A stretch of DNA of 64,000 nucleotides, from the NCBI GenBank assembly GCA_947089135.1, contig CAMUJF010000008.1, positions 1 through 64,000 on the forward strand, in the 5' to 3' direction. Each line of letters opens with the position of its first letter. Position 1 is the first letter of the stretch. This stretch comes from an uncultured Clostridia bacterium. Its GTDB lineage: Bacteria; Bacillota; Clostridia; Oscillospirales; Ruminococcaceae. The translations under genes were made by a program, and so were the position numbers. Below the pieces are notes generated by a model. That model saw nothing but the letters and a program-made list of their open reading frames with translations. It made no database searches and was not told the DNA's origin. Below are positions 26,983 to 35,533 of the stretch, piece by piece.

Positions 26983-27813
26983 ATAAAAAAATATTTCCCG
27001 CTGTTTGTGCTTCCCACGCTTGCAGCGTTTGCAGCATTTTTTATAGTACCCTTTATAATGGGAATTTACCTGTCGTTCAACAAATTCACTACTGTTTCCA
27101 ACGCGGAATGGATCGGCTTCGGAAATTACGTCAAGGCCTTCAGCAACAGCGATTTTCTCCGCGCGCTGGGGTTTACCTCCCTGTTTACCGTGGTCTCGGT
27201 AATTACCGTAAACCTGTTTGCGTTTTTGCTGGCTCTTGCTCTGACAAGCTCAGTACGCGGAAAAAACGTTTTCCGCACTATCTTCTTTATGCCTAACCTC
27301 ATCGGAGGCATAGTTCTCGGATATATCTGGAATCTCATTATAAACGGCGTACTGGCTAATTTCGGCGTAGACATCAGCTATAGCGCAAAATACGGCTTTT
27401 GGGGACTTGTGGTACTCACCAACTGGCAGCTTATCGGCTACATGATGGTAATTTACATCGCGGGCTTGCAGAACATTCCGCGGGATCTCCACGAGGCAGC
27501 AGAAATAGACGGCGCGACCCGTTTCCAGACGCTGAAAAATGTTACCGTGCCGATGCTTATGTCTTCAATAACCATATGCACTTTCCTGACTCTCACCAAC
27601 TCGTTCAAGCTGTTCGACCAGAACCTCGCCCTTACCGCGGGAGCTCCCGCACGAAAGACAGCCATGCTCGCACTTGACATCTACAACACCTTTTACGGAC
27701 GTGCAGGCTGGCAGGGCGTAGGTCAGGCAAAGGCTGTAATATTTTTCCTGATAGTGGCTTTAATTGCCTTTGCACAGCTTAAAATAACAAGCAGCAGGGA
27801 GGTGGAAAGCTGA
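26983..27813 (+). CDS. Sugar ABC transporter permease (MalF/UgpA type), start irregular
   Basis: About 270-277 residues, six membrane helices, with the EAA loop motif LHEAAEIDGATRFQTLKNVTVP. The expected N-terminus (KKYFPLFVLPTLAAF) has no ATG, GTG or TTG in frame before it. GGAAAGGA lies 9 bases before ATA 26983; the first regular start is GTG 27007, inside the first helix and without a ribosome site. A 19-codon frame from ATG 26918 (MKAEIRKRNRKMVSSVGKD) looks like a typical basic permease N-terminus and would join after a one-base indel near 26966-26975. So a frameshift, or a rare start codon, is possible. It overlaps the next permease (TGATG). Confidence 0.82.
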   Translation: MKKYFPLFVLPTLAAFAAFFIVPFIMGIYLSFNKFTTVSNAEWIGFGNYVKAFSNSDFLRALGFTSLFTVVSVITVNLFAFLLALALTSSVRGKNVFRTIFFMPNLIGGIVLGYIWNLIINGVLANFGVDISYSAKYGFWGLVVLTNWQLIGYMMVIYIAGLQNIPRDLHEAAEIDGATRFQTLKNVTVPMLMSSITICTFLTLTNSFKLFDQNLALTAGAPARKTAMLALDIYNTFYGRAGWQGVGQAKAVIFFLIVALIAFAQLKITSSREVES

Positions 27814-28655
27814 TGGAGCTTTCTCGGAAAAAGCGTCTCAACACACTACTATTTGTAGTATTGATACTGCTTGCCGCGCTGTTTTTAATCCCGATCCTTA
27901 TAGTATTCCTGAACTCGTTCAAGACAAAGTTCAGCATTATGGGAAGTCCATTTAAGTTTCCCACAAAAGAGACCTTTGCAGGTCTTGAAAACTATGTCAG
28001 CGGCGTAAAAAGCGCAGGTATAGGGGGCGCTTTCGGCAGGTCGCTTTTCATCACGGTGTTGTCGGTACTTGTCCTTGCGCTGCTAACTTCAATGACGGCA
28101 TGGTACCTTGTACGCGTAAAATCAGTCATCAGCAAAGTCATTTATAACACCTTTCTGTTCAGCATGATAGTGCCTTTTCAAATGGTAATGTATACCATGA
28201 CCTTTGTAGTAACAAAGCTGAAATTCAACAATCCGGTGGGAATAATCTTCGTATATCTGGGTTTCGGCGCGGGACTGTCGGTCTTTATGCTCAGCGGATT
28301 TGTAAAAAGCATTCCGCTGGAGCTTGAAGAAGCCGCGGAAATAGACGGCTGCAATCCGATTCAAAAATTTTTCATGATAGTATTTCCAATACTCAAACCC
28401 ACCGCAATAACCGTTACCATACTGAACGCCATGTGGATATGGAACGACTATCTGCTGCCGTATCTTATTCTCGGCACCGGAAACAAAACCCTGCCTGTAG
28501 CCATTCAGATCGCCATGCAAGGCGCATACGGAGCGGTAAACTGGGGCGGCTTCATGGCAATGCTGGTGCTTGCCATACTTCCGATAATCGTTTTTTATCT
28601 GTTCTGCCAGAGATATATCATTGAGGGAGTTATCGCAGGCGCAGTAAAAGGGTAA
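27813..28655 (+). CDS. Sugar ABC transporter permease (MalG/UgpE type)
   Basis: 280 residues, six membrane helices: IALLFL-like first helix, a periplasmic loop, and the cytoplasmic EAA loop LELEEAAEIDGCNPIQKFFMI that contacts the ATPase. The C-terminus is IIEGVIAGAVKG, typical of the MalG branch. Translationally coupled to the preceding permease (its ATG overlaps that stop). Last gene of the sugar-uptake operon, followed by a strong terminator. Confidence 0.92.
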   Translation: MELSRKKRLNTLLFVVLILLAALFLIPILIVFLNSFKTKFSIMGSPFKFPTKETFAGLENYVSGVKSAGIGGAFGRSLFITVLSVLVLALLTSMTAWYLVRVKSVISKVIYNTFLFSMIVPFQMVMYTMTFVVTKLKFNNPVGIIFVYLGFGAGLSVFMLSGFVKSIPLELEEAAEIDGCNPIQKFFMIVFPILKPTAITVTILNAMWIWNDYLLPYLILGTGNKTLPVAIQIAMQGAYGAVNWGGFMAMLVLAILPIIVFYLFCQRYIIEGVIAGAVKG

Positions 28656-28656
28656 C

Positions 28657-28696
28657 AAAAATGGTACGCTTTTGTCAAGCGTACCATTTTAATTTG
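28657..28696. terminator. Bidirectional terminator between sugar importer and HD-GYP gene
   Basis: 14-bp stem AAAATGGTACGCTT / AAGCGTACCATTTT around TTGTC, with A/T runs on both sides. It separates convergent genes. Confidence 0.88.
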
Positions 28697-28706
28697 CTCA
28701 AAATCA

Positions 28707-30239
28707 CTAAATTTCAAAAACTTTGCCCACAATACCGTCGCGGCGGCTGTGGTCGTCGTCCGACCAAATGGAAAGACAAACCACCTTGCAACGTTTCGTC
28801 TCTCCGCCGAAAGTCATATCGCATTCATATTCGGAGACAGGCTGTTCAAAAGTAGTTTTTCTGACTGCTTCAGCAAGCTCTCCGAGACATTTTTCCGAAA
28901 TGACAGCTTTAAGACTCTCATCATTTTTGGGATCGGAAATAGTTTCGGTAAGTCCCAACTTTTTAGCTCCGCATTCGGAAAACGTAAGCATTGACGGATC
29001 GCTGGTGTATTCAAACTGTATCTCTCTTGAAATGGATTCAAGGAATCTGTGCTTGGCGATCTCATTTTCAAGACTGTTAAGAGTCTGTACGGCAACATCA
29101 AGATCGTTATTCTTGAGAATTTCCTCGGTAATATTCTGAACTCCGCGTGGACTCAGATGTTCGGAAACCGTAAGGTTGAGGTTTTCCTTGAGGACGTCCG
29201 CGGTCTCTTTAAGACACTCAAGTATCCTTGGATTGAAAGTACCGCACTCTCCACCGAGAATCATCTCCATAGCCTTTTCATGGGTAAACGCCTTTTTGTA
29301 TACGCGCTCGCTTGTAAGAGCGTCGTAAACGTCCGCAACGGAAACAGCCTGAGCCGAAAGCGGGATCTGATCTCCCTCAAGTCTGTCGGGATAGCCTCTT
29401 CCGTCATGGCGCTCGTGATGCCAGCGGCTGATCTCGTAAGCTGTTTTTATAAGCGGGTCTCCCGAACCGAACGAAAGACTTTCAAGCATAGACGCTCCGA
29501 CGCTGGAGTGAGTCTTCATTATAGCAAATTCCTCGTCGGTCAGTCTGCCGGGCTTGTTCAGTATACTTTCTGGAATGGAAATTTTTCCTATATCATGGAG
29601 GGACGAAGCAAGACTGATAGTGGATATAGTTGATTCCGTAAGTCCCGAATCCTTATATTTTTCGGCATATTTTTCAAGAATAGTCCTTGTGATATTCTGA
29701 ACGTGAATAACGTGCAGACCGCTTTCACCGTTTCTGAACTCTACGATGTGGCTGAGAATATTGATCATAAGATTGGTGCTTTTTTCCTTTTCGTAGATCT
29801 GATCTGCAACGAGACCAACCAGCTTTTTCTGGTTAGCATAAAGCATAATGGTGTTAATAACACGGCGGCGCACGGAAAATGCGTCAAAAGGACGCTTTAT
29901 GTAGTCGGTAACTCCGTAATCATAAGCGCGCTCGATATATCCCGCCGAGCTTTCGACGGAAATCATTATAACGGGGATATTATCTATCCAGTGCTGCTTG
30001 TTCATGACCTCCAGAACCTCAAGACCGTCCATTTCGGGCATGACCATATCGAGCATTACAAGCGCGATCTCAAAGTGTCTTTCTTTCAGTATAGCCACCG
30101 CTTCCACGCCGTTTTCAGCCTGAATGATCTCGTAATCGTCCTCAAGGATATCCGCCAGCATACAGCGGTTCATTTCAGAATCGTCAACGATCAGAACTTT
30201 CTGTTTGCCGTGATCTGCCGCAAAATTTTCTCCACTCAC
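28707..30239 (-). CDS. Response regulator with HD-GYP cyclic-di-GMP phosphodiesterase domain
   Basis: 510 residues. A receiver domain (about 10-130: VDDSEMN, phosphoacceptor Asp in VMLDMVMPEMDG, KRPF) is followed by an HD-GYP domain (about 150-345) with HDIGK and HHERHDGRGYP metal-ligand motifs, RpfG-like, predicted to hydrolyse cyclic di-GMP. A C-terminal PAS-like part of about 120 residues follows. The start is GTG 30239, with AAAGGAG 9 bases upstream. It follows an HPt gene by 65 bases; the HPt protein may relay phosphate to this receiver. Confidence 0.9.
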   Translation of the reverse strand: MSGENFAADHGKQKVLIVDDSEMNRCMLADILEDDYEIIQAENGVEAVAILKERHFEIALVMLDMVMPEMDGLEVLEVMNKQHWIDNIPVIMISVESSAGYIERAYDYGVTDYIKRPFDAFSVRRRVINTIMLYANQKKLVGLVADQIYEKEKSTNLMINILSHIVEFRNGESGLHVIHVQNITRTILEKYAEKYKDSGLTESTISTISLASSLHDIGKISIPESILNKPGRLTDEEFAIMKTHSSVGASMLESLSFGSGDPLIKTAYEISRWHHERHDGRGYPDRLEGDQIPLSAQAVSVADVYDALTSERVYKKAFTHEKAMEMILGGECGTFNPRILECLKETADVLKENLNLTVSEHLSPRGVQNITEEILKNNDLDVAVQTLNSLENEIAKHRFLESISREIQFEYTSDPSMLTFSECGAKKLGLTETISDPKNDESLKAVISEKCLGELAEAVRKTTFEQPVSEYECDMTFGGETKRCKVVCLSIWSDDDHSRRDGIVGKVFEI

Positions 30240-30304
30240 TTTGAACTCTCCTTTTCAAAAAATTGGGAACCGTTGCTTTATAAAAGTATTACTATATTAT
30301 TGCA

Positions 30305-30685
30305 TCATTGCGCGGGAACGTCAATTTCTTTAATGCCAGAAATAATTTTCTGATATTTTTCCGATAACGCGCCGATAAGTCCGTCAAGTTCTGTATCCGA
30401 CTCGATTGCGGCAGTATCTTCAAAATTCCTGAGTTTTTCCGTGATATCCGAAGCTACAGCGGCAAAGCTGTTAAAGCTGAGGTTGAGACAAGTACCTTTA
30501 ATAGTATGAGCAGCTCTGAAAGCTTCCGCGTAATTTTTTTCACTCATAGAGCTGAGAAGATTGCCGAAGCTTTTATCATCGGGAAACTTCAGAACGTATT
30601 TGCAGACCCTGCTTTCAGCCCTGAGTCTGCCGATAACGTCGTTAAAGTCCTCGCCGATAGAATCGTAAAATTCCTTTATGTTCAT
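30305..30685 (-). CDS. HPt phosphotransfer protein
   Basis: 126 residues, all helical, with the phosphorylatable His in AFRAAHTIKGTCLNL, the hallmark of histidine phosphotransfer domains. It would carry phosphate between a hybrid kinase (not in the window) and a receiver, most simply the receiver/HD-GYP protein encoded 65 bases downstream. It has a near-consensus promoter at 30751-30779. Confidence 0.9.
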   Translation of the reverse strand: MNIKEFYDSIGEDFNDVIGRLRAESRVCKYVLKFPDDKSFGNLLSSMSEKNYAEAFRAAHTIKGTCLNLSFNSFAAVASDITEKLRNFEDTAAIESDTELDGLIGALSEKYQKIISGIKEIDVPAQ

Positions 30686-30750
30686 TGCAACAACCTGCTT
30701 TCATAAAAATGCTGTCAGCCGGGATACGACCGAATATATAACCGTAATAA

Positions 30751-30779
30751 ATTATACCACAATGCTCCGCTTTTGTCAA
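30751..30779 (-). promoter_or_regulatory. Consensus promoter of the HPt/HD-GYP operon
   Basis: Minus-strand TTGACA (30774-30779), 17-base spacer, TATAAT (30751-30756): both hexamers are perfect. Confidence 0.85.
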
Positions 30780-30879
30780 CAATTTCTTTGACCTGCGAGC
30801 GCTTCATTATTGTAAACATTTCGTAAAAACCGGGGAAACAATTTTAAATGCCTGTTTTTGCATTTTTCATCAGAGAGTC

Positions 30880-30908
30880 TTGAAATTTTAATAAAAATGT
30901 GATATACT
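30880..30908 (+). promoter_or_regulatory. Promoter of the hydrogenase maturation operon
   Basis: TTGAAA (30880-30885), 17-base spacer, TATACT (30903-30908). Predicted start near 30915, giving a leader of about 185 bases before the first gene. Confidence 0.65.
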
Positions 30909-30914
30909 TGTAAT

Positions 30915-31085
30915 CGTAAGCGAAAAGATACAGATCCCGGCGGATCTTTTCTTACCGCAAACAAAACAAGCGAAAAATCAAATAAATTTTATCTGTACTG
31001 ACTTCCAAAGGATCTCTGAGGAGAAAGGCGGCGATATATCGGGTCATTGTGTCTGCTGTCGGTATGTCAGCAGGCTTTTTATTTT
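30915..31085 (+). ncRNA. Structured 5' leader with terminator (possible attenuator or riboswitch)
   Basis: The leader of the hyd operon contains a long imperfect hairpin (GTAAG...GATCC-cggc-GGATC...CTTAC, about 30917-30957), a purine-rich middle (GGATCTCTGAGGAGAAAGGC) and a terminator hairpin CTGCTG / CAGCAG followed by TTTTTATTTT (31053-31085), just before the ribosome site of the first gene. This is the layout of a transcription-attenuation element. It does not match any riboswitch class I can recall. Confidence 0.45.
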
Positions 31086-31101
31086 GGAAAGGAAAGTTTT
31101 A

Positions 31102-31359
31102 ATGGAAACAAGAGTTGCTCTTATCGGAATTGTTGTGGAAAATCTCGGCTCGGCGGAAAAGCTTAACGGTCTGCTCCACGATTACGGACAGTACATAATC
31201 GGCAGAATGGGAATACCCTATGAAAAGAAAGGCGTGTCCATAATCAGCGTTGCTGTAGACGCTCCACAGGACGTTATAAGCGCGCTTTCGGGCAAGCTTG
31301 GCGCGATCGACGGAGTTACAGCAAAGACAATTTATTCCAAATTGGGTGAGTCCAAATGA
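31102..31359 (+). CDS. TM1266-type iron-only hydrogenase system regulator
   Basis: 85 residues of the small ACT/NikR-C-like family (METRVALIGIVVEN, YGQYIIGRMGIPY, ISALSGKLGAIDGV) found in front of HydE/HydF/HydG and thought to regulate or assist [FeFe]-hydrogenase maturation. ATG 31102 follows GGAAAGGAAAG; an upstream in-frame TTG at 31084 is unlikely. Its stop overlaps the hydE start (ATGA), so the two are translationally coupled. Confidence 0.85.
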   Translation: METRVALIGIVVENLGSAEKLNGLLHDYGQYIIGRMGIPYEKKGVSIISVAVDAPQDVISALSGKLGAIDGVTAKTIYSKLGESK

Positions 31360-32402
31360 GCAGCATTTTGGAACTTATTGATAAGCTTGAAAAAGAACGT
31401 ATCCTTTCAAAGGAGGAATTTTCCGAAATTATTTCGGGACATACTCCCGACACAGACGAGTACCTTTTTGAAAAGGCACGAACCGTCCGCGAAAAAATAT
31501 ACGGCAGGGACGTTTATATTCGCGGTTTGATAGAGTTTACCAATTACTGCAAAAACGACTGCCTTTACTGCGGTATACGGCGAAGCGCGAAAAACGCGGA
31601 GCGATACCGTCTTACCGAGGAACAAATACTGGATTGCTGCGAAACGGGTTACGGATTGGGTTTCCGCACCTTTGTACTGCAAGGCGGCGAGGATGGTTTT
31701 TACACAGATGATAAAATTGTCAGCATTGTTTCCCGCATAAAGGAAAAATTTCCCGACTGTGCGGTAACGCTTTCAATCGGTGAAAAGTCCCGTGAAAGCT
31801 ATGAAAAGTACCGAAAAGCGGGTGCAGATAGGTATTTACTGCGGCATGAAACGGCAAATTCGGAGCATTACCGAAAGCTCCACCCGAAAGAGCTTTCCCT
31901 TGAAAACCGCATGAGATGTCTTGCTGACTTAAAGGAGCTTGGCTTTCAGACGGGCTGCGGGGTTATGGTGGGCTCTCCGTACCAGACGGCGGAAAATCTT
32001 GCGGAGGACTTGCTGTTCATTCATAGGTTTCAGCCGCATATGGTGGGTATAGGTCCGTTTATCCCGCACCACGATACGCCCTTTGCGGGTGAAAAGGCGG
32101 GTACTCTTGAAACTACCCTGCTTATGTTGGGACTGACAAGACTTATCGTGCCTAACGTACTTTTACCTGCTACCACCGCTTTGGGTACTATCGACCCGAA
32201 AGGCAGGGAAAAAGGAATTTTGGCGGGGGCAAACGTGGTCATGCCGAACCTTTCACCGCGGGACGTGCGGAAAAAATATCTGCTGTATGACAACAAGATA
32301 TGCACGGGGGACGAGGCCGCCGAGTGCATAGCCTGTCTGGGGCGGAGAATGGAGTCAGTAGGCTACAAGCTTGTTTCATCAAGAGGCGATTATAAAACAT
32401 AA
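31356..32402 (+). CDS. hydE: [FeFe]-hydrogenase maturation radical SAM protein HydE
   Basis: 348-residue radical SAM enzyme that takes part in building the H-cluster two-iron subsite (organometallic/dithiolate precursor). The iron-sulfur motif is CKNDCLYCGIRR (CxxxCxxC). The (beta/alpha)8 barrel shows FRTFVLQGGEDGF, ADRYLLRHETAN and a long TGCGVMVGSPYQT stretch typical of HydE. Overlaps the TM1266-like gene by 4 bases. An acetyltransferase gene separates it from hydG. Confidence 0.93.
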   Translation: MSSILELIDKLEKERILSKEEFSEIISGHTPDTDEYLFEKARTVREKIYGRDVYIRGLIEFTNYCKNDCLYCGIRRSAKNAERYRLTEEQILDCCETGYGLGFRTFVLQGGEDGFYTDDKIVSIVSRIKEKFPDCAVTLSIGEKSRESYEKYRKAGADRYLLRHETANSEHYRKLHPKELSLENRMRCLADLKELGFQTGCGVMVGSPYQTAENLAEDLLFIHRFQPHMVGIGPFIPHHDTPFAGEKAGTLETTLLMLGLTRLIVPNVLLPATTALGTIDPKGREKGILAGANVVMPNLSPRDVRKKYLLYDNKICTGDEAAECIACLGRRMESVGYKLVSSRGDYKT

Positions 32403-32420
32403 CAGGAGGTAGATTATAGT

Positions 32421-32993
32421 ATGAAGCTTTATTTAGTCAGACCCGATACAAAATATTATGAACAATACAATGAGATGATGAGAGAATGGGTCGAAAGTAA
32501 TACTGATATAGCCCCGTGGTTTTTAAACGAGTCTTTTAATGATATAAACGAGTTTGAAAGATATGTAAACTTGTTGCTGAAATATGAAACAGAATCGGTT
32601 GACCCTAAATATACAACACAATCCGACTATTTTGCGGTTGATGAAAACGATAAATTAGTGGGAGCAGGTCGATTAGCCCATAATTTATATGCCGATACAT
32701 ATGATGAAAACGGAAATGGCTATAATGTATGGGGACATATCGGATACGGTGTCAGACCGAGCGAGAGAAAAAAAGGATACGGAACGCAAATTGCTTTGCT
32801 TTTACTGGAAAAAGCAAAGGACAGAAATATTTTAAAGGTATTTGCGGGAGCTCACGATTCCAATACGGGATCAATAAGAGTTATTGAAAACTGCGGCGGG
32901 ATTTTAGAAAAAATTATTACTGTTCCCGATGATGCAGAGCAAATAAGAATATACTCGATAGACAATAAACAGCAGTTGAACCATGTTAAATAA
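32421..32993 (+). CDS. GNAT-family N-acetyltransferase
   Basis: 190 residues. The acetyl-CoA site is visible as IGYGVRPSERKKGYGTQIALLLL (V-x-P-x-x-R-x-x-G-Y-G), followed by the NTGSIRVIENCGG motif. The substrate is unknown. It lies between hydE and hydG with an AGGAGG site of its own and is more AT-rich than both. It has no evident link to hydrogenase assembly, so it is probably an insertion riding on the operon promoter. No copy of the hydE tail was found beside it. Confidence 0.88.
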   Translation: MKLYLVRPDTKYYEQYNEMMREWVESNTDIAPWFLNESFNDINEFERYVNLLLKYETESVDPKYTTQSDYFAVDENDKLVGAGRLAHNLYADTYDENGNGYNVWGHIGYGVRPSERKKGYGTQIALLLLEKAKDRNILKVFAGAHDSNTGSIRVIENCGGILEKIITVPDDAEQIRIYSIDNKQQLNHVK

Positions 32994-33019
32994 AGTAAAA
33001 TACGAAAGGAAAATGAACT

Positions 33020-34444
33020 ATGTACAACTCTAATTCACTTAAAGCAGAGGAATTTATCGACAACGCGGAAATTTTAGAGACATTGGAGTACGCCGAAAAA
33101 AACAAGGACAACGCCGAGCTTATCGACAACATTATCGGGAAAGCCGAAAAGCGCAAGGGACTTTCCCACCGCGAAGCCGCCGTACTTCTTGACTGCACTC
33201 TTGCGGACAGAAACGAGCGCATTTTCGAGCTTGCACGCCAGATCAAAAAGGATTTTTACGGCAACCGCATTGTAATGTTTGCGCCGCTTTATCTTTCCAA
33301 CTACTGTGTAAACAGCTGTGTGTACTGTCCTTATCACTGTCAGAACAAGCATATCGCCCGCAAAAAACTTACCCAGGAGGAAATTCGTCAGGAAGTCATC
33401 GCTTTGCAAGATATGGGACACAAGCGTCTTGCTCTTGAAACCGGCGAGGACCCTGTAAACAACCCAATTGAGTACGTTCTCGAAAGCATTAAGACTATCT
33501 ATGACATCAAGCACAAAAACGGAGCTATCCGCCGCGTAAACGTTAATATTGCCGCTACCACAGTTGAAAATTACCGCAAGCTTAAGGACGCGGGTATAGG
33601 TACTTACATTCTTTTCCAAGAAACATACCACAAGGAAAGCTACGAAAAGCTTCACCCGGCAGGACCTAAGCATAACTACGCATACCACACTGAGGCTATG
33701 GACAGGGCCATGGAGGGCGGTATCGACGACGTGGGACTTGGCGTACTGTTCGGTCTGGAGTTGTACCGCTACGAGTTTGCGGGACTTCTCATGCACGCGG
33801 AGCACCTTGAAGCGGTACACGGAGTGGGTCCTCACACCATAAGCGTACCCCGCGTGAAAAAGGCTGACGACATCGATCCGGGTGCGTTCGACAACGGCAT
33901 TGACGACGATACCTTTGCAAAGCTCATTGCCTGCATAAGAATTGCAGTACCATACACGGGAATGATAATTTCCACCCGTGAGAGCGAAGCCTGCCGCGAA
34001 AAGGCTCTCAGTCTCGGTATTTCGCAGATCTCCGGTGGTTCGAGGACTTCCGTGGGCGGATATGCGGGCTACACTCCCGATGAAAGACCCCACGATACCG
34101 AGCAGTTCGACGTGTCCGATCAGCGTTCTTTGGACGAAGTGGTCAACTGGCTCATGAAGCTTGGTTATATACCCAGCTTCTGTACCGCTTGCTACCGCGA
34201 GGGCAGAACTGGAGACAGGTTCATGTCCCTGTGCAAAAACGGTCAGATACAGAACTGCTGTCACCCCAACGCGCTTATGACCCTTAAAGAGTACCTTATG
34301 GACTACGCAAGTCCCGACACCCGCGAGGTTGGCGTTAAGCTTATCGAAAGCGAGATAGGTAACGTCCCCAATGAAAAGGTACGAGGCATTGTTGTTGACA
34401 ATCTTGTCAAAATCGAGCAGGGAAGCAGGGATTTCCGTTTTTAA
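33020..34444 (+). CDS. hydG: [FeFe]-hydrogenase maturation radical SAM protein HydG
   Basis: 474-residue tyrosine lyase that makes the CO and CN- ligands of the H-cluster. The radical SAM motif is CVNSCVYCPYH (CxxxCxxC). The C-terminal domain has the second cluster ligands in PSFCTACYREGRTGDRFMSL and QNCCHPNALMTL. The last codons (VVDNLVKIEQGSRDFRF) are the part that recurs as tail copies at 35436-35492, 36100-36123 and 36791-36811. Confidence 0.95.
   Translation: MYNSNSLKAEEFIDNAEILETLEYAEKNKDNAELIDNIIGKAEKRKGLSHREAAVLLDCTLADRNERIFELARQIKKDFYGNRIVMFAPLYLSNYCVNSCVYCPYHCQNKHIARKKLTQEEIRQEVIALQDMGHKRLALETGEDPVNNPIEYVLESIKTIYDIKHKNGAIRRVNVNIAATTVENYRKLKDAGIGTYILFQETYHKESYEKLHPAGPKHNYAYHTEAMDRAMEGGIDDVGLGVLFGLELYRYEFAGLLMHAEHLEAVHGVGPHTISVPRVKKADDIDPGAFDNGIDDDTFAKLIACIRIAVPYTGMIISTRESEACREKALSLGISQISGGSRTSVGGYAGYTPDERPHDTEQFDVSDQRSLDEVVNWLMKLGYIPSFCTACYREGRTGDRFMSLCKNGQIQNCCHPNALMTLKEYLMDYASPDTREVGVKLIESEIGNVPNEKVRGIVVDNLVKIEQGSRDFRF
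34388..34444 (+). repeat. hydG 3' tail, original copy (C0)
   Basis: The last 18 codons and stop of hydG. Downstream copies share its end: 52 of 57 bases in C1, and the final 14 bases (ATTTCCGTTTTTAA) exactly in all four. Confidence 0.9.
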
Positions 34445-34479
34445 GTACGCCAAATTCAGACTTTACGGTGAAAAATAAA

Positions 34480-35376
34480 ATGAATGATATACCAAATTAC
34501 AATGCGTTCGTAAAGGTCAAGCCAATAAACAAAGGCTGGTCGAACGATAAAAAATATTACGCGGAAACGAACAATGGGGAGCGGTTATTGCTCCGTATTT
34601 CCGACATATCCGACTATGACAGCAAAAAAAGCGAATTTGATATTATGAAGAAAATTTCCGCCGCAGGGATAAATATGTCACAGCCTATTGACTTCGGAGT
34701 CTGCTGCGGCGGAAAGAACGTCTATCAAATTCTGACTTGGTGCGAGGGCGAGGAAGCTAAAGAGGTACTGCCGAATCTTACCCCAAAAGAACAGTACGCA
34801 TTTGGTTGGAAAGCAGGTCAAATGATGTTGAAAATGCAGACGGTTGAAAGCTACCCTCCCTCGTCTGATTGGGCGGGAATTTACAAAAAAAGGGTCGAAA
34901 ATTATATCAAGGCGTACAATGTCTGCGGTGAAACACTGACAGGGTATGAATTGCTGCGCTCTCTTTTGGATAAGTACACGTCCTGCCTTGACAACCGTCC
35001 TATGTGTCTCTTGCACGCCGATTTTCAGTCCGATAATATGGTTATCTCGCCAAATAAAGAATTGTACGCCATTGATTTTCAGGGAAGCGGCGTGGTAGAC
35101 CCTTATTATGCTCTGACAGGCGTTATGGTAACGGCAGAGGTCAGTCCGCAGTTTTCAATCGGACAACTTCACAGTTATTTCGGCGGCAATGTACATGAGG
35201 ATTTTTGGGAACTCAATGCTTTTTATTTGGCTGCGGAAACTATCAACGCCTTTACCGTTGCTGTTAATTTAGGACAGGAAGAAATTGACTATTCAAACGA
35301 AATGATGAGGACTACATTTAAATGGTACGATAATTTTAATTGTCTCGTCCCAAATTGGTATTCGGATATGAAGTAA
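34480..35376 (+). CDS. Aminoglycoside phosphotransferase (APH)-family kinase
   Basis: About 298 residues of the APH/choline-kinase fold. The catalytic loop is LLHADFQSDNMVI (HxDxxxxN) and the metal-binding Asp is in YAIDFQGSGVVDPYY. N-terminal lobe: NKGWSNDKKYYAE (nucleotide loop). It may phosphorylate an aminoglycoside, a sugar amine or another small molecule; resistance is not certain. ATG 34480 has GGTGA 8 bases upstream; an in-frame GTG at 34468 is the alternative. First accessory gene after hydG; a 57-base copy of the hydG tail follows its stop. Confidence 0.85.
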   Translation: MNDIPNYNAFVKVKPINKGWSNDKKYYAETNNGERLLLRISDISDYDSKKSEFDIMKKISAAGINMSQPIDFGVCCGGKNVYQILTWCEGEEAKEVLPNLTPKEQYAFGWKAGQMMLKMQTVESYPPSSDWAGIYKKRVENYIKAYNVCGETLTGYELLRSLLDKYTSCLDNRPMCLLHADFQSDNMVISPNKELYAIDFQGSGVVDPYYALTGVMVTAEVSPQFSIGQLHSYFGGNVHEDFWELNAFYLAAETINAFTVAVNLGQEEIDYSNEMMRTTFKWYDNFNCLVPNWYSDMK

Positions 35377-35435
35377 TTAAGGCAAATTCTATCTGTTAAT
35401 TTTTGAGAAATGTTTATTTTATGGGATTTTACGAT

Positions 35436-35492
35436 ATTGTTATTGACAATCTTGCGAAAATCGAGCAAGGCAGCAGGGATTTCCGTTTTTAA
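35436..35492 (+). repeat. hydG 3' tail, copy C1
   Basis: 52 of 57 bases match the end of hydG, read in the same direction and with the same stop. The five differences give two conservative amino-acid changes and two silent ones, so the copy was shaped as coding DNA in another hydG before landing here. In frame with an ATG at 35421 it reads 23 codons. Confidence 0.9.
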
Positions 35493-35498
35493 TATTGC

Positions 35499-35523
35499 AG
35501 GGACAAATTTCTTGTCCCTTTTG
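35499..35523 (+). terminator. Terminator-like hairpin in front of the acetyltransferase cassette
   Basis: Stem AGGGACAA / TTGTCCCT around a 5-base loop, followed by TTTT. It sits just before the GGAGG of the acetyltransferase gene, so it could attenuate read-through from hydG. Confidence 0.55.
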
Positions 35524-35533
35524 GAGGAAATTA

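Noticed and set aside
33074..34453. Long minus-strand frame of about 459 codons over hydG
   Set aside because: Shadow of the hydG reading frame caused by codon bias; no recognisable domain.
35421..35492. A 23-codon peptide gene (MGFYDIVIDNLAKIE...)
   Set aside because: It is the hydG tail copy C1 with a chance upstream ATG and no good ribosome site; it is treated as a repeat.
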